A DNA stretch of 6,066 bases from NCBI GenBank assembly GCA_020431945.1, contig JAGQHH010000578.1:1-6066 (forward strand), in the 5' to 3' direction. The stretch is from Cyanobacteria bacterium HKST-UBA02 (GTDB lineage: Bacteria; Cyanobacteriota; Vampirovibrionia; Obscuribacterales; Obscuribacteraceae). The notes under the pieces were generated by a model. The model searched no databases and was not told the origin of the DNA. It saw only the letters and a program-made list of their open reading frames with translations. How positions within the stretch are numbered: the first letter of the stretch is position 1; every line of letters starts with the position of its first letter. Positions 1-6,066 of the stretch are shown here, in pieces. The position numbers and the translations under genes were made by a program.

Positions 1-22
1 ATCAGAATCAGAATCAGAATCA
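1..22 (+). repeat. Hexanucleotide microrepeat ATCAGA encoding Ser-Glu
   Basis: Three perfect copies of ATCAGA followed by a partial fourth (ATCA) are seen from the first base. In the coding frame they read TCA-GAA, that is Ser-Glu. The array touches the window edge, so its true length is unknown. Being a multiple of three, gain or loss of units would change the length of the protein without shifting frame. Confidence 0.85.
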
Positions 23-307
23 AAAGCAGCAACTACCCCGACAGAATCAGAGACAACACCAGCACCAGCTCCGGCACCAGCTCCGGCACCAGCTCCGGCA
101 CCGGTCCCGGCTCCGGCTCCTGTCTATAGCCCGGTCTATCAAAATCAAGTCTACTCGGAGCCCCAGTATTACAACACCACAGTGAGCGGCTATCCGGTAA
201 CCGGACCGACTCCGGAAGGCCCTACCGCCGGCACCGAATTCGTCTATTCCAATCCGCCCATGGATCCCCCATCCACCTACGGGCGTAAGATCGGACCAGC
301 ACCATGA
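2..307 (+). CDS. C-terminal end of a low-complexity Ser/Glu, Pro/Ala and Tyr/Pro-rich protein (5' partial)
   Basis: An open frame enters from the left edge and ends at TGA 305-307, giving 101 visible residues. It starts with alternating Ser-Glu (SESESESK), then a Thr/Pro/Glu stretch, then about nine Pro-Ala/Pro-Val dipeptides, and finishes with a Tyr/Pro/Gly/Asn-rich tail (VYSPVYQNQVYSEPQYYN, ending RKIGPAP). No catalytic motif, membrane segment or known domain is visible in this part. Pro-Ala runs commonly act as extended linkers or cell-wall and periplasm-spanning segments, and Tyr/Pro-rich tails occur on surface or envelope proteins, so an envelope-associated protein is possible, but this is inference. 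The third codon positions are mostly C or G in the tail, like the neighbouring genes, which supports real coding. The gene converges on the SbcC-like gene with only 16 bp between the stop codons. The function is not recognised; the start and any signal peptide lie outside the window. Confidence 0.75.
   Translation, partial: SESESESKAATTPTESETTPAPAPAPAPAPAPAPVPAPAPVYSPVYQNQVYSEPQYYNTTVSGYPVTGPTPEGPTAGTEFVYSNPPMDPPSTYGRKIGPAP
62..109 (+). repeat. 12-bp tandem repeat GCACCAGCTCCG encoding Pro-Ala
   Basis: Three exact 12-bp copies (62-73, 74-85, 86-97) are followed by a fourth with three mismatches (98-109), and a more degenerate continuation GCTCCGGCTCC. The unit encodes Pro-Ala-Pro-Ala in the frame of the partial gene. 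Exact identity at the DNA level, beyond what the protein requires, points to recent duplication or slippage. Confidence 0.85.
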
Positions 308-323
308 CTGGTGAGCGTATTCC

Positions 324-3300
324 TCAACCGACCACTCTCAGGCTCGAGACTCCGAACTCCTTGGTCACCTGGATCTGAGTAGGGAACATCTCCCGCACAT
401 CGGCGATATGAGTGATCACTATGATCTTGGAGAAATCCGACTGGATGCTCTTGATCGCTCTCACCAGCCGATCCCGGCTGGCAGCATCTTGCGAGCCGAA
501 ACCCTCGTCGATGATCAGGGTCTCGAGACGGGCGCCGGCACGGCGCGCCAGAAGCCGGGAAAGAGCGATGCGGATGGCGAAGTTCACTTTGAATGCCTCG
601 CCGCCGCTGTATAAATCGTAGGCCCTGGTGCCCACCTCGTCTCCGATGAGAATGTCCAGAGTCTCCGAAATAGTCCCGGCCTTGGTCTTGTGCTGAGTGA
701 CCAGAGCGACATGCATCTTGTTGTCCGAAAGACGAGCGAGAATTCGATTGGCTTCGCTCTCGATCTCGGGTACTGCGTTCTCGATGATGGCAGCCTGGAT
801 TCCTTTTTTTCCGAAAGCCTCGGCAAGCAATAGATAATCGTCCCGGCTCGAGGTCACCTCTTCCATGGTCTTCTCTTTTTCCCGGAGCTCCTCCAGCTCC
901 CGGTGGAGCTTCTCATGATTGTTCTCGAGCACCGCCACCGAGCGTGAGAGCTCGTCGCGATCGGAAGAGAGCTTGCGGCACTCCTGCTCGAGTGCGGCAA
1001 GGCTCTCCTTCATGGTCGGCAATTCCCGGGAGGCTTCTTCCAGACGGCCCAGCTCCGCCACCAGCTCGACTATGCGCTCTTTCTTGTCCCCAAGGGTCTG
1101 CTGGCACTGGACACGAGCTTTCTCCAGCTCAGGCTTTTCAGCCAGGGCCCGGTTCAGCTCCCGGAGCTTCTCGGCAAAAGGAAGCAGAGCCGAGAGCTCT
1201 TCTTTGAGAGCCAGATGAGCCTGCCGATCATAGGCCAGGGCGTCTATCTCGTTCTGGCAGGCAAGGAGCTGGCTGCGCAGATCGGCGCCATAGAGCTCGC
1301 TGGCGAGCTGATCGCGCATCTTCTCCACCGTCTGCCTGAGCTCCGGAAGGGAAGCATCGATCTGCTCGAGCTCTTTTCGATCCCGCTGGTACTGCTGGTA
1401 TTTGCCTTCCAGATGCCGCTTCATGCGGAGCTGGGATTGAATGCTTGCCACCACTGCCGGATCGAAGTCGAGCTTGAAGATCTCGGCCTTGATACTGACC
1501 AGGCTCTCTCTTTCGACCTGGGCGTAAGCCTCCGCCGAAAGCCTGCTCTTGAGCGCCTCGAGCTCCAGGCCGAGAGCGCGCCTGCTGGTGGCAGCCCGCT
1601 CGATGGCCTCGAATCGCTCGTTGAACTGACCGATGCGTTTGTCCAGCTCCTTGCGCTCCGCCAGGCGTCCTTTGAGAAAACGATAACGGCGCCTGAGCTC
1701 TTCTCTCTCTTTCTCGATATCGGCTCTTTCCTGATTGAGGCGCAGGATCTCGGCCCGAATGCTCTCTTCTTCGCTCTCATAGCGCGCAATCACAGCAGCG
1801 CGATCGACTATGGGAGCCGAGCAGAGAGGACAGATGCTGGTATGATCGTGCTCCTTCAACTCCCGGACTTTCTCGCGGTTCTCGTCTATGCGGCGCTCCT
1901 GCTCGAGGACTTTCTGCTCCACCACTTTGATCTCGGATGAGGCCAGCATGCCTTTCTGCTCGACAAGCTCGAACTCGGATTCGAGCTTGTCCATCTCCTC
2001 GGCGGCTTCTTTCAGGGCGCTCTGGTGCTCGGCAAGCGACTCTTCGCCCTTGAGGATCTCATCGAGCTCGGCCAGGCTGCTCCCGAGTTGTGCTTCCTGG
2101 GCTTCGAGCTTGATCCTCGCTTCGACGATCGCGGACTCGAGATCCTTGGCACGATTACTGAGACGGACGAAGTTGTCCTGCCGGTTCGAGAGAGCCGATT
2201 CGGTCTCAATCAGCTCTTTGTACTCCTTGAAAGCGGCTTCGAGCTTGTCACCACCGGCGGTGTCGATCAGGAGAGCGTCTTTTTTCTTCTCCTGCTCGCC
2301 GAGCTTGCGCTCGGCATGCTCGAGCTCCACCTCCAGCCGGCTCCTTATATTCGCCAGCTCCGAGCGGAAAGCCCGGCGCCTCTCGTCCAGCTCGCCTTCT
2401 TCCCGGGCCTTTTTATCCAGCTCTTCGATCTCGTCTTTCAAAAATGCGAAGCGCGCGGCCTGGCTCTCGATCTCCTCGGAGCTCTCGATGAGAGCCTGGA
2501 GCTTCTCGATTCTCGAATCGAGATCGGCGCTCTGCTCTCCAAGCCCGGTCACATCGGTACGGAGATCCCTGACCTGGGTCTCGATCCTCTCTTTCAGGTC
2601 GGCTCCGGCAGAGAGCTCCGCCACCCGATCGCGGAGAGCGCCGAGCTCGCCTTCCCGGCTTTCCCGCTCCCCGTCCACCCGGGAGAGCTCCTGACGCTCC
2701 ACCGATAGAGATGCCAGGGTCTCGTCCCGGAGGCTTTCCACCTCGGGAATGCCTTTCAACCCCTCGGCAAGCACCTCCATGCGCATCTTCGACTCCCGGG
2801 CCCGGAGCTTGCAGCTCTCCTGGATCTGGTCGAAATAAGCCAGACCGAGGATCTCCGAAAGCACCTGTTTGCGCTCTCCGGGAGGCCGCATGGTGAACTC
2901 GTCGGCCTTGCCCTGCTTGAGATAGGCACTGTTGATAAAAGTATCGTAGTCCATGCGCAGGAGGCTCGAGATCACCTGCTGGGTCTCCCTCATGGTGGCG
3001 GCGGTGAGGCTCCGCCAGTGACCGAGGGCTGCATCGGAGCCGTCCGGGGCATCGAGTCCGGGCTCATCGGCCACGGCGACACCGGCACGGACATTGCGAG
3101 CCCCCACGGCAGGTCGGGCACTGGCCACCACCTCGGTGAGTACCTGGAGTTCCAGACCGCCCTTGGTAGTGGCTTTCCCCCCCTTGCGCGAGGCTCTTTT
3201 CTGCCTGGTGCGCCGGATTCTATAAGTGCGGCTCTCGTATTCGAAAATCAGATCCACCCACATCTCGCCCTCGCCTATCCTGATCAGGTCGTCGGAGCCG

Positions 3301-3461
3301 GACCTGGCTCTCTCCCAGATCGCCCAGGTTATGGCATCGAGGAGCGCCGACTTTCCCGAGCCGTTCGGTCCCGACAGGCAGGCCACCGACACCGACCTGA
3401 GATCGAGGCTCATATCGGCATAACTCATGAAATTGTGGAGAGATACGGAGGAAATAATCAC
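324..3461 (-). CDS. sbcC: SbcC/Rad50-type SMC-family ATPase with zinc hook
   Basis: Large subunit of an SbcCD/Mre11-Rad50-type complex. In known systems this ATPase binds DNA ends and drives the partner nuclease SbcD to cut hairpins and blocked double-strand ends on the nucleoid. All family landmarks are visible in 1045 residues, close to E. coli SbcC length: Walker A GPNGSGKS (31-38), Q-loop YLKQG (Gln183), coiled coil about 220-540 and 555-880, zinc hook CPLC (544-547) near the centre, ABC signature YSGGE (951-955), Walker B LIIDE (982-986), D-loop GSQD (989-992) and H-loop His1018. The start is GTG at 3459-3461, chosen because the protein then opens MIISSVSLHNFMSY, the usual family N-terminus. 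No clear Shine-Dalgarno precedes it. An Ala/Gly/Val-rich insertion lies at about 112-147. No sbcD gene is adjacent: the upstream neighbour is divergent and the downstream one convergent. Family assignment is firm; that it works as SbcC rather than another Rad50-like role is inferred. Confidence 0.93.
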   Translation of the reverse strand: MIISSVSLHNFMSYADMSLDLRSVSVACLSGPNGSGKSALLDAITWAIWERARSGSDDLIRIGEGEMWVDLIFEYESRTYRIRRTRQKRASRKGGKATTKGGLELQVLTEVVASARPAVGARNVRAGVAVADEPGLDAPDGSDAALGHWRSLTAATMRETQQVISSLLRMDYDTFINSAYLKQGKADEFTMRPPGERKQVLSEILGLAYFDQIQESCKLRARESKMRMEVLAEGLKGIPEVESLRDETLASLSVERQELSRVDGERESREGELGALRDRVAELSAGADLKERIETQVRDLRTDVTGLGEQSADLDSRIEKLQALIESSEEIESQAARFAFLKDEIEELDKKAREEGELDERRRAFRSELANIRSRLEVELEHAERKLGEQEKKKDALLIDTAGGDKLEAAFKEYKELIETESALSNRQDNFVRLSNRAKDLESAIVEARIKLEAQEAQLGSSLAELDEILKGEESLAEHQSALKEAAEEMDKLESEFELVEQKGMLASSEIKVVEQKVLEQERRIDENREKVRELKEHDHTSICPLCSAPIVDRAAVIARYESEEESIRAEILRLNQERADIEKEREELRRRYRFLKGRLAERKELDKRIGQFNERFEAIERAATSRRALGLELEALKSRLSAEAYAQVERESLVSIKAEIFKLDFDPAVVASIQSQLRMKRHLEGKYQQYQRDRKELEQIDASLPELRQTVEKMRDQLASELYGADLRSQLLACQNEIDALAYDRQAHLALKEELSALLPFAEKLRELNRALAEKPELEKARVQCQQTLGDKKERIVELVAELGRLEEASRELPTMKESLAALEQECRKLSSDRDELSRSVAVLENNHEKLHRELEELREKEKTMEEVTSSRDDYLLLAEAFGKKGIQAAIIENAVPEIESEANRILARLSDNKMHVALVTQHKTKAGTISETLDILIGDEVGTRAYDLYSGGEAFKVNFAIRIALSRLLARRAGARLETLIIDEGFGSQDAASRDRLVRAIKSIQSDFSKIIVITHIADVREMFPTQIQVTKEFGVSSLRVVG

Positions 3462-3483
3462 AGGCGCTTGATTGCGATACTTT

Positions 3484-3517
3484 AAAGTAACATGGTTATG
3501 AAAGTAACATGATAATG
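3484..3517. repeat. Tandem 17-bp direct repeat in the divergent promoter region
   Basis: Copy 1 (3484-3500) is AAAGTAACATGGTTATG and copy 2 (3501-3517) is AAAGTAACATGATAATG. They abut directly and agree at 15 of 17 bases; the first 11 bases are identical. Each copy begins with GTAAC a few bases in; copy 1 also reads GTAAC-ATG-GTTAT, an imperfect dyad. Position between two divergent genes and repeat spacing suit a pair of operator sites, but a chance duplication is not excluded. Confidence 0.6.
3487..3516 (+). promoter_or_regulatory. Possible sigma70-like promoter for the membrane/SpeE-like gene
   Basis: GTAACA (3487-3492, 4 of 6 to TTGACA) and GATAAT (3511-3516, 5 of 6 to TATAAT) are 18 bp apart. 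Transcription would start near 3523, leaving a short leader that includes GAGG at 3537-3540. Both elements lie inside the tandem repeat, so a repressor bound to the repeats would block them. The -35 match is weak and the host's promoter consensus is unknown. Confidence 0.3.
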
Positions 3518-3536
3518 GTTCCTTGCAAGACGAATC

Positions 3537-3540
3537 GAGG
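3537..3540 (+). promoter_or_regulatory. Ribosome binding site GAGG supporting the ATG at 3545
   Basis: GAGG lies 4 nt before ATG 3545, slightly close but usable. It is the reason this start was preferred over in-frame ATGs at 3509 and 3515, which have no purine-rich site upstream. The frame has a stop at 3488-3490, which sets the upstream limit. Confidence 0.4.
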
Positions 3541-3544
3541 CTTG

Positions 3545-6066
3545 ATGTCTGAATTCTCAGAAATTGCAGATCAGCAGAAAGAGGATGAATCAGACAAGGC
3601 CGCCGGATTCGGGAAGGGGCTTTCGATGCCGGCGCTGCTCACGGGATTCTTCCTCTCGGGCTTTGCCGCCCTTGTCTACGAGATCGCCTGGCAGAGGATT
3701 CTCGTGCGCATCACCGGCGCGACTCTGCCAGCCACCACACTCATTCTGGGCATTTTTCTGGTCGGTCTCATGGCAGGCGGTCTGCTAGCCGGATTCGCCC
3801 TCAAGAATTCGAGTCCGCAGCGCTCTCTCAAACTCCTGATCTTTGCAGAGCTCTTGGTAGCCGCTCTGGCCATGGCTTCCACCGTCCTCACCAACAGCCG
3901 CTTTCTCGAATATGTCACCGGTGGTCTGCCAGTCTGGCTATCTCTGGCGCTCCTGCTCCTGCCTCCGATGATCCTCATGGGAGCGACTCTTCCCCTGATC
4001 TCAGGAGTTCTAGTTTCTGGCTCAGGATCGGGCTCCAGATTGACCTGGCTCTATGCCGGCAATACTGCCGGTGCCTTCACCGGAGCCCTCCTGGCCGGCT
4101 TTGTGATGCTCCCTTATCTGGGATTATCGAGGACAGTTCTCGTCACCGGCACCCTCAATATCGTCGCTGCCTGCCTTTTTCAGTATGCTTCCAGAGGCAG
4201 GCAAGACAGGGCTGAAACAAACAGGCAAAGCACGGACTTTCTTTCTTCGCTAAAAAAACTGGGGGCTCCCCTCGCCATAGCAGCCTTCTCATCCGGCTTG
4301 ATCTTCTTTTTCATGGAAGTGATCTGGACTCGCTTCCTGGTGAATATTCTCGGCTCATCGACCTATGCCTTCGCCGGGGTCACGGCAATCTGCATCCTCG
4401 CTCTTGCGGCGGGCACGGTAGCGGCGCAGACTTTTCTCCGCCGTGTCGGACTTCTCGAAATTCTCGGTCTCAGCTCGATCCTGCTCGCCACGAGCCTCTA
4501 TGCTATGAACAGCGCGCCGGGCATCTATCTATCACTGCCGGCGGAGACATTTCTTCAGCGCCTGCTGGCGAATCTCGTCGCGACATCACTGGTGGTGCTG
4601 GCTCCGGCGATTGCCCTGGGCTCGATATTTCCTTTCTGTCTTCGCGAAGGCAACGACGAGACAGGCAGCGCCAGAAGCTCTACAGCGGCTCTACTCTTCC
4701 TCAATCTCTGCGGCTGCCTGGCCGGGGTTCTACTGGCCCGGGCGATTTTCGAGGTCTCGGCCCGGGGGGTTATCGTAAGCGCCACCGAGACGGGCACCAT
4801 GATCATGGCCGCCCTTCCTGTACTCGTCGGTCTCGCACTGTTCGGGCGGAGGCGGCTCGGTCTCGTGCTCGTTCTAATAACCGGGATCATTCTTTTCGCT
4901 CGCCCACCCCTGGATCTGAAGATGCAGGGCGCCGGTCTGGCCAGTATCGATCGCAGCGAGAATGCCGGGCTCCCCACTGAGCAGATTCTGAAAGCGCTTT
5001 CCGGCGAGAACAGCGAGATCGTCTTTTACAGGGAAGGTCCAGCCAGCACCATCAGCGTCAAGCGAGCGAAAAACGCCAACCTCACCCTGCTCATTCGCAA
5101 CGGCAAGGTCGAAGCCCAGATCCCCACCGATATGACACGCCCGGCACCGGGCAGCGACCTGGCCACCCATACGCTTCTCGGCTTCCTGCCTTATCTCTAC
5201 ACGAAGACACAGGGCAGCAACGCGCTCCTCATAGGCTACGGCAGCGGCACCACTTGCAATACCATGTCTCGGCTTCCCGGACTGGCCTCCCTCACCGCCG
5301 TCGATATCGACCCGGGAGTCTTCGAGACCGACTCATTCTTCCATAGCACCGACTCCAGCTCGAGCAATCAGGACGTGAAGCCGAAAAAGGTGGTGGCGGA
5401 TGCCAGACAGCACCTCCTCTCGAGCAAGAAGAAATACGACATAATCGTCAGCCAGCCCTCCGAGCCCTGGGTAGCAGGTGCCGGTGATTTATTCAGCAAA
5501 GAATATTTCGAGCTTCTCCAATCGCGCCTGGCGGATCAGGGGGTGATCTGCCAGTGGCTTCAGCTTTACGGTCTCGACCGAGAGAGCCTGACAGTGCTTC
5601 TCGCCACTTTCCATTCGGCGTTTCCCGGCGCCTGCATCTATCGACCGGTGAATGCCGGGGAGATCATTCTGGTGGCGGTCAAAGGAATCGAAAAAGGCAA
5701 TATCGCCAATCTGCCGTCCCGAGATCTGGGAGCAGAACTCTACCGAATCGGTCTCCAGGACACCGACGATTTCTTGAGCTCCCGGGTCGTGCTTGCCGGA
5801 GAGCTCGGCTCTCTGGCAAGAAACAGCACCATGCTCAACACCGACAATAATCTCTACTGCGAGTACTCCCTGGGGAGTCGCGAGCATTCATCCTTGATGA
5901 TCGATCCGATGGACAGCCTGCCCATCGAAAAACTCGACCGCAGCCCCGGGCGCGGATCCCTGGCCCTTGCTCAGGCCTGGCGCCTGCGACAGGAAGGCAA
6001 GTGGCAGTCGGATATCTCTCTATGCGAGGCGATGCCGGGGATGAAACCGCAAGCCAGGCAAGAGCC
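3545..6066 (+). CDS. Fused membrane transporter-like/spermidine-synthase-like protein (3' partial)
   Basis: An open frame of 840 codons runs off the right edge. Residues 1-27 are hydrophilic and acidic. Residues about 30-452 hold some 12-13 hydrophobic helices, with family-typical stretches GFAALVYEIAWQRIL (about 35-49), GATLPLISG (146-154) and LYAGNTAGAFTGALLAGF (169-186). Residues about 480-740 form a spermidine-synthase-like Rossmann domain: SAM-binding GYGSG (564-568), acidic VDID (586-589), Asp619 in ADAR, and SQPSEPWVAG (636-645), followed by LFSKEYFELL. This matches the known 'fused MFS/spermidine synthase' family. Ordinary spermidine synthases carry a catalytic Asp in a D-(S/C)-(S/T)-D-P motif; here Ser636 and Gln637 occupy that place, so polyamine synthesis is doubtful and the substrate is unknown. 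The protein is expected in the inner membrane with the SAM-binding domain in the cytoplasm (inference). Beyond about 760 the sequence becomes helical and hydrophilic, possibly leading into TPR-like repeats. The start is uncertain: ATG 3626 (residue 28) is an alternative. Confidence 0.88.
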   Translation, partial: MSEFSEIADQQKEDESDKAAGFGKGLSMPALLTGFFLSGFAALVYEIAWQRILVRITGATLPATTLILGIFLVGLMAGGLLAGFALKNSSPQRSLKLLIFAELLVAALAMASTVLTNSRFLEYVTGGLPVWLSLALLLLPPMILMGATLPLISGVLVSGSGSGSRLTWLYAGNTAGAFTGALLAGFVMLPYLGLSRTVLVTGTLNIVAACLFQYASRGRQDRAETNRQSTDFLSSLKKLGAPLAIAAFSSGLIFFFMEVIWTRFLVNILGSSTYAFAGVTAICILALAAGTVAAQTFLRRVGLLEILGLSSILLATSLYAMNSAPGIYLSLPAETFLQRLLANLVATSLVVLAPAIALGSIFPFCLREGNDETGSARSSTAALLFLNLCGCLAGVLLARAIFEVSARGVIVSATETGTMIMAALPVLVGLALFGRRRLGLVLVLITGIILFARPPLDLKMQGAGLASIDRSENAGLPTEQILKALSGENSEIVFYREGPASTISVKRAKNANLTLLIRNGKVEAQIPTDMTRPAPGSDLATHTLLGFLPYLYTKTQGSNALLIGYGSGTTCNTMSRLPGLASLTAVDIDPGVFETDSFFHSTDSSSSNQDVKPKKVVADARQHLLSSKKKYDIIVSQPSEPWVAGAGDLFSKEYFELLQSRLADQGVICQWLQLYGLDRESLTVLLATFHSAFPGACIYRPVNAGEIILVAVKGIEKGNIANLPSRDLGAELYRIGLQDTDDFLSSRVVLAGELGSLARNSTMLNTDNNLYCEYSLGSREHSSLMIDPMDSLPIEKLDRSPGRGSLALAQAWRLRQEGKWQSDISLCEAMPGMKPQARQE
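3612..3619 (+). promoter_or_regulatory. Alternative ribosome binding site GGAAGGGG before ATG 3626
   Basis: A purine run sits 6 nt upstream of the in-frame ATG at 3626, which would begin the protein at MPALLTGFFLSG, directly at the first membrane helix. Spacing is better than for the ATG at 3545, but the match to the AGGAGG core is imperfect. Codons 1-27 use more A/T-ending triplets than the rest of the gene, which also leaves this start open. Confidence 0.3.

Larger units (their letters stand above)
3462..3544. promoter_or_regulatory. Divergent intergenic control region
   Basis: This 83-bp gap separates the minus-strand SbcC-like gene from the plus-strand membrane gene and must carry the 5' signals of the latter and probably of both. 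It is clearly more AT-rich than the flanking genes. It contains a tandem 17-bp repeat (3484-3517), a possible plus-strand promoter and a GAGG ribosome site. I could not identify a convincing minus-strand -35/-10 pair. Confidence 0.5.

Noticed and set aside
300..313. Small stem-loop CACCA-TGAC-TGGTG across the stop codon of the partial gene, a possible bidirectional terminator between convergent genes.
   Set aside because: Only 5 bp of stem and no T-tract on either strand; too weak to call a terminator.
804..810. A7 run (minus strand) reading A-AAA-AAA in the SbcC frame, a canonical -1 slippery heptamer.
   Set aside because: It simply encodes Lys-Lys in GKKG. A frameshift would lose the signature and Walker B motifs, and no stimulatory structure was recognised. 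The normal frame is intact.
1215..2708. Long plus-strand open frames (about 241, 268 and 227 codons) opposite the SbcC-like coiled coil.
   Set aside because: They lie wholly antisense to a well-supported gene. Glu-Leu codon pairs (GAG-CTC) are self-complementary, so a Glu/Leu-rich coiled coil yields open Leu/Glu- or Ser/Arg-rich frames on the opposite strand. No motifs or start signals support them.
324..3461. Very frequent GAGCTC and CTCGAG hexamers, which might suggest a scattered motif or chi-like element.
   Set aside because: They follow from Glu-Leu and Leu-Glu codon pairs in the coiled coil using the preferred codons GAG and CTC; no strand or spacing pattern beyond coding.
5489..5887. 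Minus-strand open frame of 132 codons inside the SpeE-like domain.
   Set aside because: Antisense to conserved family motifs of the real gene, with no recognisable domain or ribosome site; treated as a shadow.
324..6066. A possible two-gene defence system of SMC ATPase plus membrane protein.
   Set aside because: The genes are divergent, the membrane gene belongs to a widespread fused SpeE-like family, and no nuclease, toxin or mobile-element marker is present in the window.

Overview
The window is a GC-rich bacterial segment (GC looks well above 50% by eye) holding three protein-coding units and very little intergenic DNA. No rRNA, tRNA, CRISPR array, transposase or integrase was seen. The organism cannot be named from this window. 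The C-terminal ATPase lobe of the SbcC/Rad50-like protein (SGGEAFKVNFAIRIALSRLLARR...) resembles, from memory, the version common in Cyanobacteria/Melainabacteria and Chloroflexi rather than the E. coli type. This is only a weak lineage hint.

Layout. (1) Positions 2-307, plus strand, are the last 101 codons of a gene that begins before the window. It encodes a low-complexity Ser-Glu and Pro-Ala repeat tail followed by a Tyr/Pro-rich C-terminus. (2) Positions 324-3461, minus strand, are a complete 1045-residue SbcC/Rad50-type SMC-family ATPase, convergent with gene 1 across a 16-bp gap. It has Walker A, Q-loop, a CPLC zinc hook in mid-protein, long flanking coiled coils, signature motif, Walker B, D-loop and H-loop. 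(3) Positions 3462-3544 are a short divergent control region with a 17-bp direct repeat in tandem and a possible promoter. (4) Positions 3545-6066, plus strand, are a large membrane protein whose N-terminal half has about 12-13 transmembrane helices and whose C-terminal half is a spermidine-synthase-like SAM-binding domain. It runs off the right edge.

How they relate. The SbcC-like ATPase would be expected to act with an SbcD/Mre11 nuclease in DNA-end and hairpin processing, but no nuclease gene lies beside it here. The membrane/aminopropyltransferase-like gene is transcribed away from it and shares only the intergenic control region. Nothing in the sequence shows a shared pathway. I see no convincing new multi-gene system. 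The points most worth checking are the tandem repeat in the divergent promoter region, the missing sbcD neighbour, the Ala/Gly/Val-rich insertion in the ATPase head, and the membrane-fused SpeE-like domain that lacks the usual catalytic aspartates.
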